From Bacteroidales bacterium H5 (GTDB lineage Bacteria; Bacteroidota; Bacteroidia; Bacteroidales; Muribaculaceae): a stretch of 18,679 bases of DNA. Of the stretch, positions 8,110 through 13,609 are shown piece after piece. The DNA is taken from positions 1 through 18,679 of the forward strand of contig DAAQ01000036.1 of the NCBI GenBank assembly GCA_001701225.1, in the 5' to 3' direction. The notes beneath the pieces are model-generated. The model was not told the DNA's origin. It worked only from the letters and a program-made list of their open reading frames with translations, and searched no databases. The translations under genes and the position numbers were made by a program. Every line of letters starts with the position of its first letter. Position 1 is the first letter of the stretch.

Positions 8110-9081
8110 TTAGCGAAAATGTTTGAAAAACTCGGTCATCGGTGTGGAGAATTTTAATTTTTCTCTCGGCCGTCGGCTGAGCTTATGCTGAATCTTCTTG
8201 ACGAATCCGGCTGTAACAGTGGCGAAATCAGTGCCTTTAGGGATGTATTGGCGGATAAGCTTGTTTGTGTATTCCACAAGCCCCTTCTGCCATGAGCAGT
8301 AGGAATCGGCAAAATAGACGACCACACCTTTGAGACCTTTTGTTATCTCCTGATGAGCCGAGAACTCACTGCCATTGTCAGTGGTAATGGTCAATACTCC
8401 TGTAAGCCGATAGGCATACAGCAGCCTGATCACGGCTCTGGCTATCTCCCTGGCGTTCTTTCCGTGAGGCAGCTTCTCGATTATGCAGTATGAGGTATTC
8501 CTTTCAGCGAGGACCAGGATGGCTCCGTATCCGTCCTTGCCGATGATGAGGTCCATCTCCCAGTCGCCGAAACGCGTTCCGTCAGCCTCCACGGGCCTGT
8601 CGTGGATACTGGTGCGGTTCGGGATGTTGGTGGCCCTGGTGGGTCTGCGTCCTTTTTTGGCCTTACGGTTGTACTTGCCCCTGTGTCTGGTATTGGCAAG
8701 CAGCCTCCCGCTCCTGTCGGCATGTATGTGGTTGTAGATGGTCTGTCTGGAGATGCGTGTCCCTTCCCTGGCCAGGGTGCCGACAATCTGCGCCGGAGAC
8801 CATTGCTCTTCCGTAATCCACTGTTCTATACGCCATAGCAGCAGCCTGGGCGTCCTGTTGTGTGGCGTGCCGTGACTCCGGCGTCCTTCGGCCATGGCCT
8901 GCGCCTTGGTGTCATCATAGCCGCCACGTGCCGTAGCGTTGCGTCTGTACTCACGGCTGACGGTTGACGGATGCCTGCCAGTCTCTGCCGCGATCTCCTT
9001 CTGCGTCTTCTCTTTTCCGGTGCCGCGATTTTGGTGTTCCACGAAAAGGTGGTACCTTTGTGCTGAGGTTAAATGATTCAT
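8110..9081 (-). CDS. IS30-family DDE transposase
   Basis: Catalyses cut-and-join movement of the surrounding element. With start MNHLTSAQRY the protein is 323 aa. Residues of about 27-48 form a helix-turn-helix (QKEIAAETGRHPSTVSREYR). The RNase H-like integrase core keeps all three acidic residues: Asp177 in FGDWEMDLI, Asp235 in TITTDNGSEF and Glu270 in GLVEYTNKLIRQYIPKG. The C-terminal IQHKLSRRPREKLKF block is typical of the family. There is no frameshift or truncation, so it may still be active. A start three codons upstream would need TTG at 9090; the internal ATG at 9081 matches the family N-terminus better. Confidence 0.95.
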   Translation of the reverse strand: MNHLTSAQRYHLFVEHQNRGTGKEKTQKEIAAETGRHPSTVSREYRRNATARGGYDDTKAQAMAEGRRSHGTPHNRTPRLLLWRIEQWITEEQWSPAQIVGTLAREGTRISRQTIYNHIHADRSGRLLANTRHRGKYNRKAKKGRRPTRATNIPNRTSIHDRPVEADGTRFGDWEMDLIIGKDGYGAILVLAERNTSYCIIEKLPHGKNAREIARAVIRLLYAYRLTGVLTITTDNGSEFSAHQEITKGLKGVVVYFADSYCSWQKGLVEYTNKLIRQYIPKGTDFATVTAGFVKKIQHKLSRRPREKLKFSTPMTEFFKHFR

Positions 9082-9111
9082 AATTAGCAATACAAAATTA
9101 GTTAACCTCAG
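9063..9111 (-). promoter_or_regulatory. Inverted repeat enclosing the transposase start, with internal -7-like motif
   Basis: Perfect 10-bp arms ctgaggttaa (9063-9072) and ttaacctcag (9102-9111) flank the transposase ATG (9081-9079). A transcript reading in from outside would fold and enclose the start codon. Between the arms the minus strand reads TAATTTTG (9100-9093), a match to the Bacteroidetes TAnnTTTG element; a transcript starting there would lack the upstream arm. No clear -33 TTTG is present. The layout fits the known IS strategy of blocking translation of read-through mRNA, but this is inferred. Confidence 0.5.
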
Positions 9112-9134
9112 GGAGACTCCGGTCTCCCTTTTTC
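9111..9134 (+). terminator. Terminator-like hairpin at the IS right end, plus strand
   Basis: Perfect 7-bp stem gggagac (9111-9117) and gtctccc (9122-9128) with loop tccg, followed on the plus strand by TTTTT. It would stop plus-strand (antisense to transposase) transcripts leaving the element. In the minus direction it has no T run and is only a hairpin just upstream of the start-codon inverted repeat. Confidence 0.55.
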
Positions 9135-9172
9135 TGTTTTGTATTGCCTTGGACTGAGATTACCTTTCGGTC

Positions 9173-9248
9173 GGGTTGAACCATCTATCGGTGGGGAGGG
9201 GCTGTGGGCTTTGTGAAGCCCCATCCCCACCGATAGCCGTTTCAACCC
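9173..9248. repeat. 76-nt near-perfect hairpin of unknown function
   Basis: Outer arms gggttgaa (9173-9180) and ttcaaccc (9241-9248) enclose an internal loop of 4 nt on each side (ccat, ccgt), then a long stem of ctatcggtggggaggggct (9185-9203) with its complement at 9217-9236, interrupted by a single bulged A. The 13-nt loop is 9204-9216. That makes about 27 paired positions. No T run follows in either direction. It lies 17 bp outside the IS30 right end and shares no sequence with the REP palindromes. It may be a small non-autonomous palindromic element or a barrier to read-through. Confidence 0.8.
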
Positions 9249-9310
9249 TGCGGCCTCAAAAATATGGGGACTTACGCAGCGGAAAATTGCGTTTCGACTT
9301 TGACTTTAGG

Positions 9311-9327
9311 GCTGAGAGCATAACTGC
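9311..9327. repeat. Right copy of 17-bp direct repeat beside the IS30 element
   Basis: Exact copy of the sequence at 8070-8086 (gctgagagcataactgc). It is followed by cgaaagcacaaggacaaat, which is loosely similar to what follows the left copy. It lies between the 76-nt hairpin and the first REP palindrome. Confidence 0.75.
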
Positions 9328-9359
9328 CGAAAGCACAAGGACAAATCATGTGAACGCAT

Positions 9360-9375
9360 GCGTCCGCCAGGACGC
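9360..9375. repeat. Solitary REP palindrome R1
   Basis: gcgtccgccaggacgc, a 6-bp stem with loop gcca, followed by ataccccctacccgtcatgct. The same flank follows the palindrome at 9745-9760, but there the palindrome is in the opposite orientation (loop tggc). R1 opens the first composite repeat. Confidence 0.85.
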
Positions 9376-9505
9376 ATACCCCCTACCCGTCATGCTGCCA
9401 TATCTCATTCCACACCATCCACTACGACTGAGTGTGACAGACACACCCACATATCTGTCGGGGACAGCACACCCGCCACCACCTCGGCGAGGAGCACAGC
9501 GCAGC

Positions 9506-9614
9506 GCGTCCGCCAGGACGCCGGTTTACCAGTAACCGGGTACACCGGAGCTCCGCGCAGGCGTGCCCGGAGAGACCCGACCTCGTCCTGGGCGTCCGTC
9601 AGGACGCCGATTTA
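9506..9614 (+). repeat. 109-bp REP doublet, copy A
   Basis: A REP (9506-9521, loop gcca), cggttta, a conserved 42-nt block with a nested hairpin (ccgggtac...gtgcccgg around the palindrome ggagctcc), a variable segment, a second REP (9592-9607, loop gtca), then cgattta. It has the same length as copies B and C. The segment just before the second REP (about 9577-9590) differs from both other copies. Confidence 0.88.
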
Positions 9615-9651
9615 GAGTGGCGCATCAGGTGTCGGCAACTTCAACGAGGGG

Positions 9652-9760
9652 TAAATCGGCGTCCTGACGGACGCCCTTCTTACTGTTCATGACTGCCGGG
9701 CACGCCTCCGCTGAGCTCCGGCGTACCCGGTTACTGATAAATCAGCGTCCTGGCGGACGC
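9652..9760 (-). repeat. 109-bp REP doublet, copy B, inverted
   Basis: The reverse complement of 9652-9760 aligns with copies A and C end to end without gaps: REP, tgattta, the conserved hairpin block, a variable segment, REP, cgattta. Its first heptamer is tgattta rather than cggttta. The variable segment is AT-richer than those of the other copies. The inversion breakpoints fall at or near REP palindromes. Confidence 0.87.
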
Positions 9761-9799
9761 ATACCCCCTACCCGTCATGCTCCCATCTCCCTCCCCACA

Positions 9800-9955
9800 C
9801 CATCCCACATGACTGAGAGTGACACACGTACTATGACTATAGATAGTGACACGTCCATCATCCCTCCATCCCACGACTGAGAGTGACACACATACTACGA
9901 CTACAGATAGTGATGCGTCCATCACCACTCTATCCCATACGACTGAGAGCGATAG
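9800..9955. repeat. 65-bp tandem repeat (minisatellite), about 2.4 units
   Basis: Units start at 9800 (66 bp), 9866 (64 bp) and 9930 (partial). Each begins ccatccca or ctatccca, then gactgagagtgacacac, tactaygactayagatagtga and cgtccatca. The equivalent place in the first composite repeat (from about 9416) has a single partial unit. The 130-bp length difference between the two spacers (9376-9505 versus 9761-10020) is two units. Confidence 0.85.
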
Positions 9956-10020
9956 GCACACGTACGTATATGTCGGGGACACGACAGCACACCCGCCAGC
10001 ACCTCGGTGAGGAGCGCGGC

Positions 10021-10129
10021 GCGTCCGTCAGGACGCCGGTTTACCAATAACCGGGTACGTCGGAGCTCCGCGAAGGCGTGCCCGGAGAGACAGCCACGCA
10101 CCCGGGGCGTCCGTCAGGACGCCGATTTA
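10021..10129 (+). repeat. 109-bp REP doublet, copy C, abutting the RAYT stop codon
   Basis: Same design as copy A, with the same 42-nt hairpin block and few substitutions. Its REPs are at 10021-10036 and 10107-10122, both with loop gtca. The closing heptamer cgattta (10123-10129) supplies the TAA stop codon of the RAYT gene on the minus strand. The variable segment is about 10092-10105. Confidence 0.9.
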
Positions 10130-10570
10130 CATGTCGGGGGTGGTATCAGCTGGGAGGCCGTACTCGGTCAGCAGACCCCGGTATTCCTGAGAGAAGGAAA
10201 CATTCTTATGATGCTCTTTCTGCGACTTGATATATCTTACCCTCGCTTCCCGGCCGGAGGCATCGACGGTGAAGGCACCATATCCTTCGGCCCATCCCTG
10301 CCATCCCGGGAAATGCGGATTGACGCGCATGAACTTGCTTGTCTCGGATTTCAGTAGCTTCACAAAGTCCGCAACGGCTATCTTAGGAGGGATGTCGCAG
10401 AGCATGTGCACATGGTCAGGCATCCCCCCGATCCAGCGTACGAAAGCGCCACGGTTCACGGCAAAATCATACATATACTTGTAGAGCTCACGCTCGTGAG
10501 GGATGAGAATGACGTTGGCACGCCTGTACGTGCCGAAAACAAGATGATAAGTGAGAGATGTGTGGCTCAT
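10127..10570 (-). CDS. RAYT: REP-associated Y1 (HUH) transposase, IS200-like
   Basis: A single-strand DNA transposase-like protein of 147 aa. The HUH metal site is visible as HVH at residues 53-55 in MPDHVHMLCDIPP. Tyr113 in RVRYIKSQKEHH is the likely nucleophile. GWAEGYGAFTV between them is typical of the Bacteroidetes Y1_Tnp group. There is no TnpB partner. It starts 25 bp after the MBOAT stop and has no visible promoter, so it may be read from the upstream operon. Its stop codon lies inside the flank of a REP doublet, and the nearby REPs are the probable substrate by analogy with known RAYTs. No insertion-sequence ends were found, which fits a domesticated or host-coupled RAYT rather than a classic IS. 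Confidence 0.9.
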   Translation of the reverse strand: MSHTSLTYHLVFGTYRRANVILIPHERELYKYMYDFAVNRGAFVRWIGGMPDHVHMLCDIPPKIAVADFVKLLKSETSKFMRVNPHFPGWQGWAEGYGAFTVDASGREARVRYIKSQKEHHKNVSFSQEYRGLLTEYGLPADTTPDM

Positions 10571-10595
10571 GGAGAGTGTGATAGCGTGCTGCAGA

Positions 10596-12170
10596 TCAGT
10601 ACTGCAGATAGATGAAGGGCACGATGTCGGAGCTGCGGATCTGGATGGCGATGAGGAGGGCTATGGCCAGGAGGATGGCCTGGAGGAGCACAGGGGCTTC
10701 GGTGACGGCCCTGCGGACAGGTGCAGTGACGCGCGTGGGAGTGACATGCACCAAATAGCCCACGGCCATGGCGATGACTATGGTGAGGTATCCGCTGACA
10801 AACTGCGGCGCAACGGAGAGATGGAAATCATTGACAATCTGATGCCACATCATGGAGACGTTCTCCATCGAGGGGGCGCGGAATATCATAAAGGCGGCTG
10901 ACACGAGCACGAATGTGACCACCATATTGATTGCCCTGAGCCAGACAAGGGGTTGAGTCGGCTCACGGCGCGTGAAGAGCGAGACCTCTCCCCCACTCTC
11001 GCCCCCGGCCACCACTGCCTGAGGTGTCAGAAGCGAACGCAGTGTCTTGTGCAGCACGAGCAGGGCTCCGTGTGCCGCGCCCCAGATGACATACATCCAC
11101 GAGGCACCGTGCCACAGGCCTCCGATGACCATGGTAGCGAACTGGTTGAAATATGCCCGCGCGCGCGAGCAGCGGTTGCCTCCCATGGGTATGTAGACAT
11201 AATCCCTGAGCCACGTCGAGAGGGATATGTGCCAGCGGTGCCAGAACTCGGTCGGGTTCTGGGCCTTGAAGGGGGCGTTGAAATTCTCCTTGAACCGATA
11301 GCCCATCAGCAGAGCTATGCCGATGGCCATGTCCGAATAGCCCGAGAAGTCGCAATAGAGCTGTATGGTGAAACCGAAGGTGGCCATCATGTTCTCGAAA
11401 CCGCTGTAGAGGGCCGGATTGTCGAACACGCGGTCAACGAAATTGCCCGAAATGAAATCGGCTATGACCATCTTCTTGATTATGCCGAGTATGATGAGCC
11501 ATACACCCTCGCTGACCATCTCGCGTGTCGGGGTGGGGTCGGCACTGACCTGCGGCAGCATATCCTTGGCCCTCACGACAGGGCCCGCCAGCAGCGGAGG
11601 GAAGAATGTGAGGAAGAACACATAGTCGAGCAGGTTGCGGCACGGCTGGAGCTGCCCCCTGTAGAGGTCGACCATATAGCTGATGGAGCGGAACGTGAAG
11701 AACGAGATTCCGGCAGGGAGCAGTATGTCGGCTGCGGTTATGGAGGTCGAGAAGAACCGTCCGATAGTGTCGGCGAGGAGGTTGAAATACTTGAAATAGG
11801 CCAGCATACCCACGTTGACGCAGATATTGAGCCCCACCAGCATGCGCCTGAGCCAGTCGCGCCGTGTGGCACCCATGCAGATGCCGAGCACCCAGTCGCT
11901 CACAGCGACGCCGAGCAGTATCAGCACGCACAGCCCGGACGACTTGTAATAGAAATAGAGCGAGAAAAGGATGGTGAAGATCATCCTCGCCGTGCGGAAG
12001 GGGCGCAGCAGACGGTAGAAGGCGAGGAATACGGCAAAAAGCACCACGAAGAGCCCGGTGTTGAACAACAGCGGGGCCGAGGGGGTGTACATGAGCGTCT
12101 CGACCACTTTAGAGAGGTCGATGTTCAGGCGCTCGCACAGCGACATTATGTCGGCAGTAATCTTTTCCAA
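10596..12170 (-). CDS. MBOAT-family membrane O-acyltransferase (AlgI/DltB-like)
   Basis: A polytopic inner-membrane enzyme of 524 aa that probably moves acyl groups, often acetyl, across the membrane to a glycan or wall polymer. The family core is clear: EFWHRWHISLSTWLRDYVYI (309-328) and GGNR, then IGGLWHGASWMYVIWGAAHG (349-368) with the two expected histidines, His354 and His367. The C-terminus (VPFIYLQY) is typical of AlgI-like proteins. About ten or more hydrophobic segments are spread along the chain. It lies 47 bp downstream of two SGNH-fold proteins, matching the common MBOAT plus SGNH pairing in envelope O-acylation. Whether the target is peptidoglycan, capsule or lipopolysaccharide cannot be told from here. 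Confidence 0.93.
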   Translation of the reverse strand: MEKITADIMSLCERLNIDLSKVVETLMYTPSAPLLFNTGLFVVLFAVFLAFYRLLRPFRTARMIFTILFSLYFYYKSSGLCVLILLGVAVSDWVLGICMGATRRDWLRRMLVGLNICVNVGMLAYFKYFNLLADTIGRFFSTSITAADILLPAGISFFTFRSISYMVDLYRGQLQPCRNLLDYVFFLTFFPPLLAGPVVRAKDMLPQVSADPTPTREMVSEGVWLIILGIIKKMVIADFISGNFVDRVFDNPALYSGFENMMATFGFTIQLYCDFSGYSDMAIGIALLMGYRFKENFNAPFKAQNPTEFWHRWHISLSTWLRDYVYIPMGGNRCSRARAYFNQFATMVIGGLWHGASWMYVIWGAAHGALLVLHKTLRSLLTPQAVVAGGESGGEVSLFTRREPTQPLVWLRAINMVVTFVLVSAAFMIFRAPSMENVSMMWHQIVNDFHLSVAPQFVSGYLTIVIAMAVGYLVHVTPTRVTAPVRRAVTEAPVLLQAILLAIALLIAIQIRSSDIVPFIYLQY

Positions 12171-12217
12171 TTTGGTTCAGTGGCCCGTATGGCCTTGAAG
12201 GGAGAGCGGTTAATTGC

Positions 12218-13609
12218 TTATCGGGTGTTGCGCAGGGCGTCGAGCAGGGCCTCGTAGACAAGGCGACCCTCGAGGACATATCCCTGACGCGAATGATGCA
12301 CGCGGTCTTTGGCAAAGAGGCTGTGGTCTATCCACGAGGTGCTTGCTCCGGCACCTCCGGCCACGTCATACCAGTCGTAGACGGCGATGCCGTTCTCCTT
12401 GCCATAGTCAAGGATAGCCTGGCGCAGGGGAGCGATGTTGCGGTTGACGGCATAGGAGCGCGACGTGCGGGTGACGGTACGGGTGCGTGCCTTGCGACCC
12501 TTGCGGCGTTTGGCGGGAACCTTGACCTTCTTTGTGGTGGTGACAGACTTCTGGCACTCCATGGGGGTGGTGAGCAGTATCTGGGCCTGCGGATTGGCGG
12601 CACGTATGTTGCTGACCAGTCGGTCGATCGAGCGGGCGAATACTCGGGTGTCGAGACGTCCGAACGCCTCGTTTGTACCGAGCGAGATGATGACCAGCGA
12701 CGGCTTGAGGGGGGCGATACCCGCGCCGACATTGCCGATGCGGTTGTATGTCTCGTAGGCCGCGCCGTTGTTGCCGATGGCATGATAGAAGACGCCGGGA
12801 CGGTCGCCCGACAGGGAGGCTCCGAAGACGGTGAGGTCGCCGGCCGACGAGAAATCGACCGTGACGCGCGTCTGCTGCGACGGAAGCAATATCTGTGTAT
12901 AGTCGTGCGAGGGTATGGCGCGGAACTGCAGCGGCTGTCCGTCAGACCCGGTGACGCTCCTGACGGTGAGGCGTCCCGAGTGGAATATCGTCACCGACGA
13001 GAAGGGATTGTAGTCGTCGCGCTCTGATGTGCCGATTGTCAGCTCAGAGGTCTGCGAGGAGGGACGGATGGATGTTCCTGTGAATCCCACGGTCTGCCGC
13101 CATGACGAGGACATGAGCTTGGCGGGAATCCACGAGTTGCGGCTCTGGAACACATAGTCTGTGGGCTCGTTTGTGCCGCTTATCTTGAGCGGGGCCACGA
13201 GACCGCGTCCGGCGTTGCCGAAATCATACTGGAGCAGCTCGCGTGTGGTGCCGCTCGAGATGTCGGCCTGTATGTGGCTGTCACCTATCATGACCACCGA
13301 GACAGGGGTGGCCGACGATGCCTCGAAAGCCCTGCGCAGAGGGCTCCAGTCGGCACCGTTCATGATGATGTGGTTGGCATTCTGATGTATGAACGAGGGG
13401 ACGGGGATGTCGATGTCGTCAGCCTCGCCCGGTATCTCGACCGGGCCCGAGAGGCTTGTACGCTCGTCACCCTCGACGTCCGAGACCTCGATGTCGTCTT
13501 CGGCGGGTTCCTCGGTCTCCGACGATGGCTGCTGGGCCCAGGGGCACAGCGGCATCGCCAGCGGCAGAAGCAGGGGGATGATATGTCGTGTGATGTCGTG
13601 TATTGTCAT
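12218..13609 (-). CDS. Periplasmic SGNH/GDSL-fold hydrolase or acyltransferase, second of the pair
   Basis: 463 aa from the ATG at 13609. I chose this start because it overlaps the upstream stop as ATGA and begins a signal peptide (MTIHDITRHIIPLLLPLAMP, then PWAQ); a longer frame reaching 13717 only runs over the neighbour's coding sequence. SGNH blocks: GDSH at 109-112 (Ser111), GTNE at 311-314, and DRVH at 435-438 for the Asp/His pair. A region rich in Lys and Arg (about 359-384) is inserted before the last block. With the MBOAT gene directly downstream, it probably takes part in envelope glycan O-acetylation or deacetylation. The direction of the reaction is not decided by the sequence. 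Confidence 0.87.
   Translation of the reverse strand: MTIHDITRHIIPLLLPLAMPLCPWAQQPSSETEEPAEDDIEVSDVEGDERTSLSGPVEIPGEADDIDIPVPSFIHQNANHIIMNGADWSPLRRAFEASSATPVSVVMIGDSHIQADISSGTTRELLQYDFGNAGRGLVAPLKISGTNEPTDYVFQSRNSWIPAKLMSSSWRQTVGFTGTSIRPSSQTSELTIGTSERDDYNPFSSVTIFHSGRLTVRSVTGSDGQPLQFRAIPSHDYTQILLPSQQTRVTVDFSSAGDLTVFGASLSGDRPGVFYHAIGNNGAAYETYNRIGNVGAGIAPLKPSLVIISLGTNEAFGRLDTRVFARSIDRLVSNIRAANPQAQILLTTPMECQKSVTTTKKVKVPAKRRKGRKARTRTVTRTSRSYAVNRNIAPLRQAILDYGKENGIAVYDWYDVAGGAGASTSWIDHSLFAKDRVHHSRQGYVLEGRLVYEALLDALRNTR

Larger units (their letters stand above)
8089..9155 (-). mobile_element. IS30-family insertion sequence, about 1.07 kb
   Basis: The ends carry an imperfect inverted repeat: agtccaagggcaa at 8089-8101 and ttgccttggact at 9144-9155 (reverse complement agtccaaggcaa, one-base indel). 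The transposase fills the space between, with about 20 bp at its 3' side and 65-75 bp at its 5' side, a normal IS30 layout. The 3-bp flanks are cag and gag, so there is no clean target duplication and the exact boundary could be off by a few bases. The element lies between a REP array and a susC promoter. Confidence 0.75.
9360..10129. repeat. REP/BIME-like array associated with the RAYT gene
   Basis: This 770-bp gene-free stretch holds seven 16-bp palindromes of form gcgtcc-(gcca or gtca)-ggacgc, at 9360, 9506, 9592, 9659 (inverted), 9745 (inverted), 10021 and 10107. Six of them are followed on their own sense strand by a conserved heptamer ending TTTA (cggttta, cgattta or tgattta). They form three REP doublets of exactly 109 bp and two copies of a larger composite (REP, 65-bp minisatellite, doublet): 9360-9614 (255 bp) and 9745-10129 (385 bp). 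The 130-bp difference is exactly two minisatellite units. REP doublets next to a Y1 transposase are the known arrangement of RAYT systems. I see no protein gene in this stretch. Confidence 0.88.

Noticed and set aside
9079..9090. TTG start at 9090 for the IS30 transposase
   Set aside because: It adds only three residues; the ATG at 9081 starts the family-typical MNHLTSAQRY.
9311..9350. TPP-riboswitch-like ctgaga in the 17-bp repeat
   Set aside because: Only the short ctgaga string matches; the required partner block near gaacctga and the rest of the thi-box architecture are missing, and no thiamine gene follows.
9376..9505. Short open frames across the REP array
   Set aside because: They run through repeats on both strands, have repeat-derived composition, and change frame between repeat copies.
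9360..10129. CRISPR array
   Set aside because: Repeats are palindromic, occur in both orientations and at irregular spacing, spacers are themselves repeated, and there are no cas genes.
9360..10129. Integron attC cassettes
   Set aside because: No integrase and no cassette genes; palindromes are 16 bp with conserved flanks typical of REP, not attC sites.
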